A stretch of DNA of 64,000 nt from Frigidibacter albus (lineage in GTDB: Bacteria > Pseudomonadota > Alphaproteobacteria > Rhodobacterales > Rhodobacteraceae). The position numbers were made by a program, and so were the translations under genes. A model generated the notes under the pieces. That model saw only the letters and a program-made list of their open reading frames with translations. It was not told the DNA's origin and searched no databases. The DNA lies in contig NZ_JAAAUC010000007.1 of NCBI RefSeq assembly GCF_009908165.1, positions 62,001 through 126,000 of the forward strand. Direction: 5' to 3'. Positions 27,401-36,136 of this stretch are shown here, in pieces; the stretch's first letter is position 1, and each line of letters begins with the position of its first letter.

Positions 27401-28527
27401 CGGAACAGCACCAGCGCCCCCGCGCTCCAGGCCACGCGGGTGCGGGTGCCGATGTCGAGCACCGGGCGCCCGAAGACGTTGCGCATGGAAATCCGCACCG
27501 GGCTGTCGACCCCGTCGAGCCGGACGTCGTAATAGGTCATGTCGCCGTAATAGACGACCTCCTCGATGGTGCCGGGGGTCTCGCGTTCGGTGGTGGTCTG
27601 GCCTTCGTAGAGCATCGTCAGCGTCTCGGGCCGGAAGCCGACGCTGATCTCGCCGCCGGTGACGGCGCCGGGGGCTTGCGTCGCGTCGATCTCGGTCTGG
27701 CCAAGGCCCTGCACGTCGATGGCGATGCGGCCCGCGGCCTCGGTCAGCACCTTCGCGGGAAGGAAGTTCATCACCCCGATGAAGTTCGCCACCTGGCGGG
27801 AGTTCGGGCGGCGATACAGCGTCTCCGGGTCGGCCAATTGCGCGATCTGCCCCTCGAACATCACCGCGATGCGGTCCGACATCACCAGCGCCTCTTCCTG
27901 GTCATGGGTGACCAGAATGAAGGTGATGCCCACCTGCCGCTGCAGGCGGATCAGCTCCACCTGCATCTGCTCGCGCATCTTCTTGTCGAGCGCCGACAGC
28001 GGCTCATCCAGCAGCAGCACCTTGGGTTTCAGGATCAGCGCCCGCGCCAGCGCCACCCGCTGCCGCTGCCCGCCGGACAGGGCATGGGCGGCGCGCTTGC
28101 CAAAGCCCTTCAGCCCCACCATCTCCAGCGCCTCTTCGACCCGGCGTGCCTTTTCGGCGGGCGTGCCGCCCTCGCGGCGCAGGCCGAAGCCGACATTCTG
28201 CTCTACCGTCAGATGCGGGAAGATCGCGTAGGACTGGAACACCATGTTGGTCGGCCGCACGTTCGCCGGCACATCCACCATATGCTTGCCGTCGATCAGC
28301 ACCGCGCCCGAGGAGATATCCTCGAACCCCGCAATCGTGCGCAGCAGCGTGGTCTTGCCGCAGCCCGACGGCCCCAGCAGCGAGAAGAACTCGCCGGCCT
28401 TGATGGTGGCGTTGATCCCGCGCAGCGCGTGGTAATCGCCGTAGTATTTATGCACGTCCCGGAACTCGATCATCGTCGGGCGCGAGGCGATGGGCGCAGG
28501 GGCAGCAGCTTGGGGGACGTTGTTCAC
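27397..28527 (-). CDS. Polyamine-type ABC transporter ATP-binding protein
   Basis: The ATPase has 376 residues: Walker A GPSGCGKTT at 52-60, signature LSGGQRQRVALARAL near 150, Walker B VLLLDEPLSALD, and a C-terminal TOBE domain (GEISVGFRPETLTML ... PVRISMRN). It resembles PotA/PotG. A 4-nt overlap couples it to the permease gene upstream. It energises the two permeases encoded next to it. The substrate, perhaps putrescine, spermidine or a related amine, is inferred only from similarity. Confidence 0.9.
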   Translation of the reverse strand: MNNVPQAAAPAPIASRPTMIEFRDVHKYYGDYHALRGINATIKAGEFFSLLGPSGCGKTTLLRTIAGFEDISSGAVLIDGKHMVDVPANVRPTNMVFQSYAIFPHLTVEQNVGFGLRREGGTPAEKARRVEEALEMVGLKGFGKRAAHALSGGQRQRVALARALILKPKVLLLDEPLSALDKKMREQMQVELIRLQRQVGITFILVTHDQEEALVMSDRIAVMFEGQIAQLADPETLYRRPNSRQVANFIGVMNFLPAKVLTEAAGRIAIDVQGLGQTEIDATQAPGAVTGGEISVGFRPETLTMLYEGQTTTERETPGTIEEVVYYGDMTYYDVRLDGVDSPVRISMRNVFGRPVLDIGTRTRVAWSAGALVLFR

Positions 28528-29330
28528 AGGAAGCCTCCGGTATCCTTGGCGCCGGTCTTCTTCAGCCCGCGGCGGCGGAAATATTCAGCGATGGTCAGCA
28601 GCAGCACCGACAGCGCGACAAGAATGGTGCCAAGCGCCATGATCGCCGGGATCTGCTTGGGGAAGCGCAGCTGCGAATAGATATAGACCGGCAGCGTGGG
28701 TTCGGATCCGGCAAGGAAGAACGCGATGATGAATTCATCAAGCGAGATGGTGAACGAGATCAGCAGCGACGAAATGATCCCCGGCATCACCAGCGGCAGC
28801 GTGATCAGCCGGAAGGTCGACAGCTTGCTTTCGCCCAGATCATAGGCCGCTTCCTCCAGCGACTTGTCGAGGCTCTGGAACGCCGCCGACAGGATGGCGA
28901 TTGCGAAGGGCGTGCAGATCAGCGTATGGCCCAGGATCACCGTCCAGATCGCCAGGTTCACCCCGATCCCCAGCAGCACCATCAAGAGCGACATCGCCAC
29001 GATAACCTCGGGCAGCACCAGCGGCAGCATGATCAGGCCCATCAGCCCGCCCTTGCCCGGAAACTCGTAGCGGGTGGAGGCGCGGGCGGCGAAGATCCCC
29101 AGCGAAGTCGCCAGCACCGAGGACGACACCGCGATGATCAGCGAGTTCTTCAGCGCCAGATGCAGCGTCGGCAGATCGGCCAGCGCCGCGAACCATTCGG
29201 TGGTGAAGCCGCGCAGCGGGAAAGAGATGATGGTGGCATCGTTGAAGGCGAAGATCGGCAGCAGCGCGATCGGCGCATAGAGGAACACCAGATAGAGGAT
29301 GGCATAGAGGCGAAGACCCTGACCCTTCAT
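28524..29330 (-). CDS. Polyamine-type ABC transporter permease (PotC-like)
   Basis: This 268-residue inner-membrane permease has about six helices. The EAA motif, which docks on the ATPase, is EAAYDLGESKLSTFRLITLPLVMPG. The N-terminal region (MKGQGLRLYAILYLVFLYAPIALLPIFAF) is typical of PotC/PotI. It lies 46 nt after the PotB-like gene and overlaps the ATPase gene. Confidence 0.9.
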   Translation of the reverse strand: MKGQGLRLYAILYLVFLYAPIALLPIFAFNDATIISFPLRGFTTEWFAALADLPTLHLALKNSLIIAVSSSVLATSLGIFAARASTRYEFPGKGGLMGLIMLPLVLPEVIVAMSLLMVLLGIGVNLAIWTVILGHTLICTPFAIAILSAAFQSLDKSLEEAAYDLGESKLSTFRLITLPLVMPGIISSLLISFTISLDEFIIAFFLAGSEPTLPVYIYSQLRFPKQIPAIMALGTILVALSVLLLTIAEYFRRRGLKKTGAKDTGGFL

Positions 29331-29376
29331 CCGCGGCTCTCCTTCCGGCGCATGGCTCGGCCCATCGGGGCGCCCC

Positions 29377-30270
29377 TCATTTCTTCACCCGCAGGAACCG
29401 GGCGTTCAGCAGCACGAAGGCCAGCGCCACCACCGTCACGATCAGCATCGCCGACACCGCCAGCGCCGAGCCAAGCGGCCGGTTGTCCTGATCGAGCATC
29501 TGGCTCTGGATCAGGTTGGCGATCATCGGGATCTTGCCGCCGCCGATCAGCTGCGGGGTGACATAGTCGCCGATGGTCGGGATCAGCACGATCAGCACCG
29601 CCGCCACCACGCCCGGCATCGCCAGCGGCAGCGTCACCCGCCAGAAGGTCATCAGCCGCGATTCGCCCAGGTCCTGCCCGGCCTCCAGCAGAGATCGGTC
29701 GATCTTCTCCAGCGCCACGAAGATCGGCAGGATTGCGAAGGGTGCATAGGCATGGGCCAGCGTCAGCACGATGGAATTGACGTTGTAGAGGATGAAGGTC
29801 AGCGGCTCGTCGATCAGCCCCAGCGAGGTCAGGCCCGAGTTGATCACGCCGTTATAGCCAAGGATCACCTTCCACAGGAACACCCGGATCAGGTAGCTGG
29901 TCCAGAACGGGATGGTGATCAGGAACAGCCACAGCGCCTTGCGGCCCGGGGCGACGTGGAAGGAGACGTAATAGGCCACCGGAAAGGCCAGGATCACCGT
30001 CACCGCAGTAACCATCATCGACACGCTCAGCGAGCGCATCATCACCGCCCGGTAGATCGGCTGGGTCCAGGTGGTGATGTAATTCTCGAAGGTGAACTCC
30101 CAGACGATCCTGGTCACCGTGTCGCCATCGGTCAGAAAGGAATAGACAAGGATCGTCGCCAGCGGCGCGACCAGCAGCAGCAGCGCGTAAAGCGCGGTGG
30201 GGCTGATCAGCGTCAACCCGGCAAAAGCCTCGCTCCGCCGGAAGCGGTGCCACCGTGATTTCTCTTCCAT
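29377..30270 (-). CDS. Polyamine-type ABC transporter permease (PotB-like)
   Basis: This 297-residue inner-membrane permease has a basic N-terminus (EEKSRWHRFRRSEAF), about six helices and the EAA loop EAGQDLGESRLMTFWRVTLPLAMPG. The ATG at 30270 is chosen because it precedes the first conserved helix; longer in-frame sequence is antisense to nothing recognisable. It pairs with the PotC-like permease. No substrate-binding protein gene is present in this cluster. Confidence 0.9.
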   Translation of the reverse strand: MEEKSRWHRFRRSEAFAGLTLISPTALYALLLLVAPLATILVYSFLTDGDTVTRIVWEFTFENYITTWTQPIYRAVMMRSLSVSMMVTAVTVILAFPVAYYVSFHVAPGRKALWLFLITIPFWTSYLIRVFLWKVILGYNGVINSGLTSLGLIDEPLTFILYNVNSIVLTLAHAYAPFAILPIFVALEKIDRSLLEAGQDLGESRLMTFWRVTLPLAMPGVVAAVLIVLIPTIGDYVTPQLIGGGKIPMIANLIQSQMLDQDNRPLGSALAVSAMLIVTVVALAFVLLNARFLRVKK

Positions 30271-30395
30271 GCCGCCCCGGTCCCCCGCGCCCGCCTGCCG
30301 CGCCGTATCGGGTTCAGTTTGCACAGGATCGGGCGCGTGAAAAGGCCCCAATCGCCGGGACTTGGCCTCGCGGCGCATGATGCTTTGGCAGACGC

Positions 30396-30896
30396 CTAGG
30401 TTTTGGGCTTTGCCAGGGGACTCATTTGCTGGGCCGGGGCGCTTGCCGTCTGCGCCAAGTCGGCGGCATGGCCGTTCAGCAGGTTCAGCACCCCCGGCGG
30501 CAGCCCGGCGCTGCGCAACGCCTCGATCAGCCCCAGCATCGCCCGCGGCGTCGCGCGCGGGCTCACCAGCACCAGCACCCGGCCCGAGGCCAGCAGCACG
30601 CCCAGCTTTGCAGGCTGAGGCAGGGTGAAGCGCAGCAGCGGCGCAGTAGCAGGGAACGCCGGTGTCTCGGCCACCGCCAGCCCCGCCTCTGCCAGCAGCC
30701 CCGCGCGGATGCCCGGCGGCAGCGCATGCCATTCCGGCGCCGCAGCGTCGGCCACCGCCAGCGCCCGCGCCAGATCCTCGGGCCCCGCCAGCACCCGGCG
30801 CCCGCGCCGCCCGCCGGCCATGCGCTGCGACAGCGGCGCGCGCCAGGCGCCGCCCACGAAATGCGTCAGCCGCCGTTCGGAAAGATCCCCGTCCAT
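30396..30896 (-). CDS. Shrunken aldehyde-dehydrogenase-like protein (possible remnant)
   Basis: The product has 166 residues, about one third of a normal aldehyde dehydrogenase. Its start (FVGGAWR...VLAGPEDLARALAVADAAAPEWHALPP) matches the N-terminal NAD-domain opening of that family. Then ~80 residues are missing. Later, LLASGRVLVLVSPRATP and AGLPPGVLNLL match the cofactor-binding stretch. The catalytic Cys and Glu domains are absent, so it cannot be a dehydrogenase. It starts 5 nt after the MocR stop and precedes the transporter genes. It is either a decayed gene or a small derived protein with a new role. Confidence 0.55.
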   Translation of the reverse strand: MDGDLSERRLTHFVGGAWRAPLSQRMAGGRRGRRVLAGPEDLARALAVADAAAPEWHALPPGIRAGLLAEAGLAVAETPAFPATAPLLRFTLPQPAKLGVLLASGRVLVLVSPRATPRAMLGLIEALRSAGLPPGVLNLLNGHAADLAQTASAPAQQMSPLAKPKT

Positions 30897-30901
30897 CCCC
30901 G

Positions 30902-32311
30902 TCAGACCGGCAGGTCGCCGGGCGGCCGCGCCAGCAGACGCGCCAGCGTCGCCAGCGCCGCGGCATAGCGCTCTTCACTCACCCCCGCCGCGACCGCGAT
31001 CCGCACCGCATTGGGCGCGTGGCCATCTTGCAGCGCATATTCATCGGCAGAGCGGATCAGCACCCCCGCCCCCTCGGCCTCGCGCGCAAAGGTCGAGGCG
31101 CGCCAGCCGATCGGCAGCCGCAGCCACAAGAAGGACAGCCCCGGCTGCCAGGACAGGTCATAGCGGCCAAGCGCGTTCACCGCCGTGGTCAGCCGCCGCG
31201 CATAGACGGCATTCACCCGGTCACGCAGTTCTGCCGCCCGGCCTGACACCAGCAGGTCGGTCACGATATCGGTCAGCGGGCGCGCAAGGCCGAAGAAGCT
31301 GTGCTGCGCCGTCAGCCGCCCCGCCTCGCCCATGCCGCGCGGGGTGACGATGAAGCCCATGCGCAGTCCGGCTGAAACGGATTTCGACAGGCTGGTCACA
31401 TGCCACACCCGTTCCGGCGCCAGCGCGCGCAAGGAAGGCTCGGCGCCGCCCGGCACCGAATAGCAATCATCCTCGATGATCTGCAGGTCATGGGCGCGGG
31501 CGACGGCCACGATCTCCTCGCGCCGGGCCAGCGGCATCCGCACCGTGGTTGGGTTCTGCGCCTCGGGCGTCAGGAACAGGATCCGCCCGCCATGGCGGCG
31601 GCAGGCCGCGTCCAGCGCATCGGCGCGCATGCCGTGCTCGTCCATCGCCACCGGCACCATCTCGGCCCGGTTCAGCCGCGCGGCATGGCGAAAGCCCGGA
31701 TAGGCCAGTTCCTCGGCAAACACGATGGGCCGGTCGCCGCGCAGGCAGCATTGCAGCACCAGGTTCATCGCCGATTGTCCGCCATGTGCGGGTACAATCT
31801 CATCGGCATCGAAGGCGCCAAGCACCCTTCCCTGCAGCCACGCCGCCAGCGCCTCGCGCAGCGGCTTGTCCCGCCGGAGCGAGGGATATTCCAGCCAATC
31901 CGACCCGATCTGCGTGGACACCCGCACCATCGCCTCGGCCAGCGCCGCGCTTTGGCCGACGTCGGGCAGTTGCGGCGAGCGCAGGTCCACCGGCCCCCGG
32001 CCCTGCGCGTCGGGCTCGGGGCGTTCGATATGCAGCGGCTGGCTCGGCCCCAGCCGGGGCGCGCGGGCGGCGACGAAGGTGCCGCGCCCCACCGCCGCCT
32101 CCAGCAGTCCCTCATCGGTGCCGATGGTATAGGCGCGGGCCACAGTGCCGGGGGTCACGCCGATCCGCCAGGCCAGTTCGCGCACCGGCGGCAGCTTGAC
32201 GCCTTCATTAAGCCGGCCCTCGCGCACCGCGTCGCGCAGCGCATGGGCGAGCGCGAGATATTTTGGACCGGCGAATTGTGCCAGATCGGGACACCAAGTT
32301 GTATCAGTCAC
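30902..32311 (-). CDS. MocR/GabR-type regulator (GntR HTH plus aminotransferase domain)
   Basis: This 469-residue regulator has a GntR winged helix at about 15-80 (LPPVRELAWRIGVTPGTVARAY) followed by a fold-type I aminotransferase domain used as an effector sensor. TPEAQNPTTVRMP, EDDCYS and the PLP lysine motif TSLSKSVSAGLRMG are intact. MocR proteins often control polyamine, GABA or vitamin B6 genes. It starts with a GTG at 32311 and is divergent from the DUF1127 gene. The genes downstream (ALDH-like remnant, polyamine-type ABC transporter) are its likely targets. Confidence 0.9.
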   Translation of the reverse strand: MTDTTWCPDLAQFAGPKYLALAHALRDAVREGRLNEGVKLPPVRELAWRIGVTPGTVARAYTIGTDEGLLEAAVGRGTFVAARAPRLGPSQPLHIERPEPDAQGRGPVDLRSPQLPDVGQSAALAEAMVRVSTQIGSDWLEYPSLRRDKPLREALAAWLQGRVLGAFDADEIVPAHGGQSAMNLVLQCCLRGDRPIVFAEELAYPGFRHAARLNRAEMVPVAMDEHGMRADALDAACRRHGGRILFLTPEAQNPTTVRMPLARREEIVAVARAHDLQIIEDDCYSVPGGAEPSLRALAPERVWHVTSLSKSVSAGLRMGFIVTPRGMGEAGRLTAQHSFFGLARPLTDIVTDLLVSGRAAELRDRVNAVYARRLTTAVNALGRYDLSWQPGLSFLWLRLPIGWRASTFAREAEGAGVLIRSADEYALQDGHAPNAVRIAVAAGVSEERYAAALATLARLLARPPGDLPV

Positions 32312-32385
32312 AATGTTTCTCTGGAAGGTGCGTCTGCGGCTTTGTATTCACATGCCTACCAAACACCGATCATTGTATCAACACA
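32299..32385. promoter_or_regulatory. Three TTGTAT repeats between mocR and the DUF1127 gene
   Basis: TTGTATCAGTCACA (32299-32312), TTGTATTCACA (32342-32352) and TTGTATCAACACA (32373-32385) are three direct repeats sharing TTGTAT plus CACA. Direct repeats are typical of MocR binding sites. The first overlaps the first codons of the mocR gene. Binding by the adjacent MocR is inferred. Confidence 0.5.
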
Positions 32386-32397
32386 AAAGGCCATCCG

Positions 32398-32622
32398 ATG
32401 TCGTCCCTGCTGCTCAACGCCTCGCAATCCGCCTCCAATGGCGTGACGCTGCCGCGCCGCGCCGGGATCCTGCGTCAGGCCACCCGTGCCATTTCCACCT
32501 ATACGACCCGCCGCGCCACCCGCCGGGCGCTGGCGCGTCTCGATAGCCATCTGCTGCGCGATGTCGGGCTTGAACCGCAGCACGCGCGGCAAGAGGTCGC
32601 CAAGCCGTTCTGGCTGAGCTGA
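32398..32622 (+). CDS. DUF1127 small basic protein
   Basis: This 74-residue, Arg-rich protein carries a C-terminal DUF1127 core (RATRRALARLDSHLLRDVGLE). Members of this short family in alphaproteobacteria are often RNA-associated and affect phosphate, carbon or stress responses; the role here is unknown. The ATG at 32398 follows an AT-rich region shared with divergent mocR, and a strong intrinsic terminator follows the gene, so it is transcribed alone. Confidence 0.85.
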   Translation: MSSLLLNASQSASNGVTLPRRAGILRQATRAISTYTTRRATRRALARLDSHLLRDVGLEPQHARQEVAKPFWLS

Positions 32623-32669
32623 CCCACCGAGTTTGGGTTCCGCCAACCCCTGACGGATACCCTCTTCCT

Positions 32670-32698
32670 GGCCGGGCCAAGTGCCCGGCCATTTTTTT
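32670..32698 (+). terminator. Intrinsic terminator of the DUF1127 gene
   Basis: GGCCGGGC (32670-32677) pairs with GCCCGGCC (32683-32690) around a CAAGT loop and is followed by A and seven Ts. A classical intrinsic terminator, 47 nt after the stop codon. Confidence 0.93.
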
Positions 32699-32730
32699 GC
32701 CCGGCCATATTTTCCGGCCGCCAGAAGCGA

Positions 32731-33387
32731 TCAGCTGCCCAGGATGACCTTCACGTAATTGGTGGTCTCGGCATAGGGCGGGATGCCGCCGTGCTTCTGC
32801 ACCGCTTCCGGCCCGGCATTGTAGGCGGCCAGCGCCAGCCGCCAGTTGCCGAAACGGTCATACATCATCCGCAGATATTTCGCCCCGCCTTCGAGGTTCT
32901 GTGCCGGATCGGCCGAATCCACTCCCAGCAGGGCGGCGGTGCCGGGCATCAGCTGCGCCAGCCCGGCTGCGCCCTTGGGCGAGACCGCGCCGTGGTTCCA
33001 GCCGGACTCCTGCTGCACGAGGCGCAAGAACAGGTCTTCGGGAATGCCGTGGCGCCGGGCGGCGGCCTTCGCCACCTCCAGATACTCGCCCTTGTACTTG
33101 CCGGTATAGCGCGGCACCGCGCCGGTCACGCTGCGGCTCGCGGCATCGAAATTCGGCTGGTAGCGCACCGAGTTCTCATATTGCTGCGCGCCGCGGGTAT
33201 CGAGCAGGCGGGTCTGGTTCTGGAACAGGATCGCGCGGTTCTTGGCGGATCCTGATGCAGACAGCCCCTCGGCAAAGGCCGGCCCGGCGATCAACAAGGC
33301 CACCAGCGCAAGGCCAACCGGCAAGGATACTGACGAAGACACGGACCGGGGCGCACCGGCTCCAACTCGCACCATGGCTCTCGTCAC
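32731..33387 (-). CDS. Lytic transglycosylase, SLT domain
   Basis: This 218-residue periplasmic protein has a signal peptide ending at about residue 39 (LIAGPAFA then EG). The C-terminal lysozyme-like domain has the catalytic Glu127 in VQQESGWN, then [13 protein letters not shown] and the AYNAGP motif. It cleaves the glycan strand of peptidoglycan without water. The start could be the second Met five residues in. It is convergent with the DUF1127 gene and divergent from ssb. Confidence 0.88.
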   Translation of the reverse strand: MTRAMVRVGAGAPRSVSSSVSLPVGLALVALLIAGPAFAEGLSASGSAKNRAILFQNQTRLLDTRGAQQYENSVRYQPNFDAASRSVTGAVPRYTGKYKGEYLEVAKAAARRHGIPEDLFLRLVQQESGWNHGAVSPKGAAGLAQLMPGTAALLGVDSADPAQNLEGGAKYLRMMYDRFGNWRLALAAYNAGPEAVQKHGGIPPYAETTNYVKVILGS

Positions 33388-33596
33388 GTTTCGCCCACCC
33401 GTTTTGCCCCTGGTCCCGGGGGCGGACTATAGCGGTTTTTCTCGTCTACGCGAGTCTTCAGGCGTGGTGCCCGCGGCGCGGGGGAGAATTAGGCTTTCCT
33501 TAACCCTGATCGGATGGTCTAACCGGAAGCCAATTTTCGGGATTCGCGGGGCCGCCCCACGGGCGCGCACCGGCACAAGCTCAGGGGAGGCACGCA

Positions 33597-34136
33597 ATGG
33601 CGGGCTCGGTCAACAAGGTCATTCTGGTCGGCAATCTGGGGCGCGACCCCGAGGTGCGCAACTTCCCCAATGGCGGCAAGGTCTGCAACCTGCGCATCGC
33701 CACCTCGGAAACCTGGCGCGACAAGCAAAGCGGCGAGCGGAAAGAGCGCACCGAATGGCATTCGGTGGCGATCTTCAACGAGAACCTCGCCAAGATCGCC
33801 GAGCAATACCTGCGCAAGGGCTCGACCGTGTACATCGAGGGCCAGCTGGAAACCCGCAAATGGCAGGACCAGTCGGGGGCCGACAAATACACGACGGAAA
33901 TCGTGCTGCGCCAGTTCCGCGGCGAGCTGACCCTGCTCGGCGGCCGCGGCGATGCCTCGGGCGGCGGCGGCGGTGGCTCCAGCGACCGCGATGAGGGCTA
34001 TGGCGGCGGCGAGAGCTATGGCGGCGGGTCGTCGGGCGGCTATGGCGGCGGTTCGGGCGGCTCCTCGGGCAGCCGGTCGGGCGGCGGCGGTGGCGGCGCT
34101 GCGCGGCAGGATCTGGACGACGACATTCCGTTCTGA
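33597..34136 (+). CDS. ssb: Single-stranded DNA-binding protein
   Basis: SSB (179 residues) coats single-stranded DNA in replication and repair. The OB fold occupies about 1-112 ([18 protein letters not shown] ... EIVLRQF). A long Gly/Ser-rich linker (about 115-170) follows, ending in the protein-binding acidic tail DLDDDIPF. The start has GGAGG upstream. No SOS box is apparent in the 209-nt upstream region. Confidence 0.97.
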   Translation: MAGSVNKVILVGNLGRDPEVRNFPNGGKVCNLRIATSETWRDKQSGERKERTEWHSVAIFNENLAKIAEQYLRKGSTVYIEGQLETRKWQDQSGADKYTTEIVLRQFRGELTLLGGRGDASGGGGGGSSDRDEGYGGGESYGGGSSGGYGGGSGGSSGSRSGGGGGGAARQDLDDDIPF

Positions 34137-34251
34137 GGAGCGAAAGCGGCCGAGTCAGCTTCGGCTTGATACGGCCCTCCGTATGAAGACCTTGACGGCC
34201 TGCTGCGCAGGCAGATGCGGGCGTTAGTCAGTCAGCTCGCGCCGCTTGCCT

Positions 34252-34464
34252 TGGCGAAGGCCATCGCCTTCGCCACTTCCCGCCATATCAACCCACCCGG
34301 ACGGGCCCCCAAAGGGCCCGGCCAGCGCCCGCCCCGCCCCTGGCGGGCGCTTCTCGCCCGCCAGGTCGGGCGCTGTCCTCACACAGTCTCTTGCTGCCGA
34401 TGGCTCCGGGGGACAGGTCCCGCACGGGCGGGGCGAGGCAGTGCCTCGCCTTTTCCCGCCCGAA
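34252..34464 (+). repeat. Structured dispersed repeat, copy A (~213 nt)
   Basis: It lies in the 445-nt gene-free stretch 34137-34581 after ssb. Roughly 80% identical by eye to 58874-59087. Hairpins in order: GGCGAAGGC / GCCTTCGCC; GGGCCC / GGGCCC; an outer AGCGCCCG / CGGGCGCT pair enclosing CCTGGCGGGCG / CGCCCGCCAGG (perfect 11 bp); and the palindrome GCGAGGCA-G-TGCCTCGC. I see no ORF conserved between copies. It could be a mobile non-coding repeat or an RNA. The rest of the gap (34137-34251, 34465-34581) shows nothing recognisable. Confidence 0.8.
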
Positions 34465-34581
34465 CTGCGCGATCCGAATTACGCGACTGGCTCGAAGCTG
34501 CCATTCCGCGCCAATCCCCCCACACATGCCAAGGGCCGCGCGGCACAGCCGGCGGCCCCCATCCTCGCGCTGATCCCCGGA

Positions 34582-35022
34582 TCAGAAGCTCATCACCTGC
34601 GTATCTTCCGCAACGATCGCCGCGCCCATCGCATCGGGGGCCGCAGCGGTCACGCCGTCCATCAGCACCGAGGCATCGGCCCCCTTGCCCGGCAGGTAGA
34701 TCGCACAGACCTCGACCTGCACGCCGTTCTTCTCCATCAGCATCTTCATCAGCCCCTGCGGGCTTGCGCCCTTCGGCGGCTGGCCGGCGGTGGCGGTGTC
34801 CGGCGCCTCTTTCAACGCGATATCGCCAGCCGGACCGCAGAGCAGGATCCGCGCCTCGGCCCCCGCGGCGACGGCATTCATCGTCAGCACCATCGCCATC
34901 AGCTGGGTCTGCGGCTCGGGCGCGGTCAGGATGGTGATCAGCTTTTGCGCCTCGTCGGCGGCGGCAGGCTGGGCGATCATCAGTGCGGCAATCGCGGCGG
35001 GCAGAAAGCGGGTAAGGGTCAT
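34582..35022 (-). CDS. Periplasmic DsrE-like protein
   Basis: This 146-residue protein has a signal peptide (about 1-22, ending QPAAA). The mature part, with ARILLCGPAGDIALK and LMKMLMEKNGVQVEVCAIYLPGKG, fits a DsrE/DsrF-like fold with two conserved Cys residues, as in sulfur-relay proteins. The function is unproven. It is the last gene of the cluster SQR-DUF5368-TDT-DsrE, all minus strand, so a role in sulfur-compound handling is inferred. Confidence 0.65.
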   Translation of the reverse strand: MTLTRFLPAAIAALMIAQPAAADEAQKLITILTAPEPQTQLMAMVLTMNAVAAGAEARILLCGPAGDIALKEAPDTATAGQPPKGASPQGLMKMLMEKNGVQVEVCAIYLPGKGADASVLMDGVTAAAPDAMGAAIVAEDTQVMSF

Positions 35023-35056
35023 TGGGTCGTCCTTTTCAGGTGAGGGAAAAACAGGG

Positions 35057-36055
35057 TCATTCGGGCCGGCAGATCTCGCCCCGGGCGATGGCCAGCGCGG
35101 TGCGCCCGACCAGCCCGGCGATCACCACGGCCAGCAGCGCCAGCAGCGCAAAGCCGATGCGCTGATGCGCCGCCGAGCCTGCCGCGGCGCCATGGGCAAA
35201 GCTGGCAATGGTCAGCGCCGCCAGCGGGAAGGACAGCGCCCAGAACGACATCGCAAAGGGCAGCCGCAGGATGCGCGGCGCCTGCAGCGCGACGATGGCG
35301 GCAAAGACGTAGCCAAGGCTCAGCAGGATATGGCCGAACGCATCCACGCCCGTGGCAGGCGCCATCAACCGCAGCCAGGCGACATAGGCCACCGCCGGCG
35401 GCGCGATCAGGATCACCAGCGTCGGCTGCAGCCGCCCCGGCAGCGGGTCGTGGAACACCAGCCGGTTGAACACCAGCGTCAGCAGCACCAGCCAGAACAA
35501 AAGCCCGCCCGAGAAGAACAACCACGAGAGGTCCATGTATCCCAGCGGCGCCCCCGCCACCGGCACGATCACATTGCCCACCGCCGGAATGAACCAGGCC
35601 GGGCTCAGATGCCCGTGCTGGAAGGCCCGGGTGCCGATCCAGCCCGAAATCACCGCCAGCGTCAGCGCACCCTGCAGCAGCGTCCCCAAAGCCCAGACCC
35701 CTAGCGCCAGCCGCCGCCAGTCCCCCAGCAAGGCCGTGGCCAGCAGCAGCATCGACACCGACACGGTGGGAAAGAAGGCCAGCCGCACCGGATGCTGCCA
35801 CTCCGCCCGCACCGCCGCCGGATGGCGCAGCGCCTTGGCGGCATAGAGCGCGATCAGCGAGGCGAACACCGCCACCGTCACCGCCAGCAGCAGATGCGAC
35901 AGGCCGGGGCCACGGCCAAGCGCCCGCTCTGCCGCGTGAACCGCCAGCGTGAAGCCGCCAAGGCCCATGGTCGTGGCAAAGAAGGTGATCGGGAAATGCT
36001 CCAGCCTTGCGTGTGGCACGGCGGGGGCAGAGGCGGTGGGACTGGACGAGATCAT
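35057..36055 (-). CDS. TDT/SLAC1-family membrane channel or exporter
   Basis: This 332-residue integral membrane protein with about ten helices opens with HFPITFFATTMGLGGFTLAVH, the TehA/SLAC1 signature region. The wider TDT family includes anion channels, TehA and the yeast sulfite exporter SSU1. Standing next to an SQR-like flavoprotein and a DsrE-like protein, export of sulfite or another sulfur oxyanion is a reasonable inference, but tellurite, malate or chloride cannot be excluded. Confidence 0.83.
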   Translation of the reverse strand: MISSSPTASAPAVPHARLEHFPITFFATTMGLGGFTLAVHAAERALGRGPGLSHLLLAVTVAVFASLIALYAAKALRHPAAVRAEWQHPVRLAFFPTVSVSMLLLATALLGDWRRLALGVWALGTLLQGALTLAVISGWIGTRAFQHGHLSPAWFIPAVGNVIVPVAGAPLGYMDLSWLFFSGGLLFWLVLLTLVFNRLVFHDPLPGRLQPTLVILIAPPAVAYVAWLRLMAPATGVDAFGHILLSLGYVFAAIVALQAPRILRLPFAMSFWALSFPLAALTIASFAHGAAAGSAAHQRIGFALLALLAVVIAGLVGRTALAIARGEICRPE

Positions 36056-36136
36056 CGGGACAACTCCGGCAAAGGGGGGCCAGCGCGCGGCGACAGCTGC
36101 GCGGGCAAGGGCAGGTTTCGGTCGCCCGGACCTGCG

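Noticed and set aside
33388-33596. SOS box upstream of ssb
   Set aside because: No GTTC-N7-GTTC or GAAC-N7-GAAC in the region; the same check upstream of ung was also negative.
34252-34464. Insertion sequence
   Set aside because: The repeat is too short, lacks a transposase frame and has no shared terminal inverted repeats with flanking duplication that I can see.
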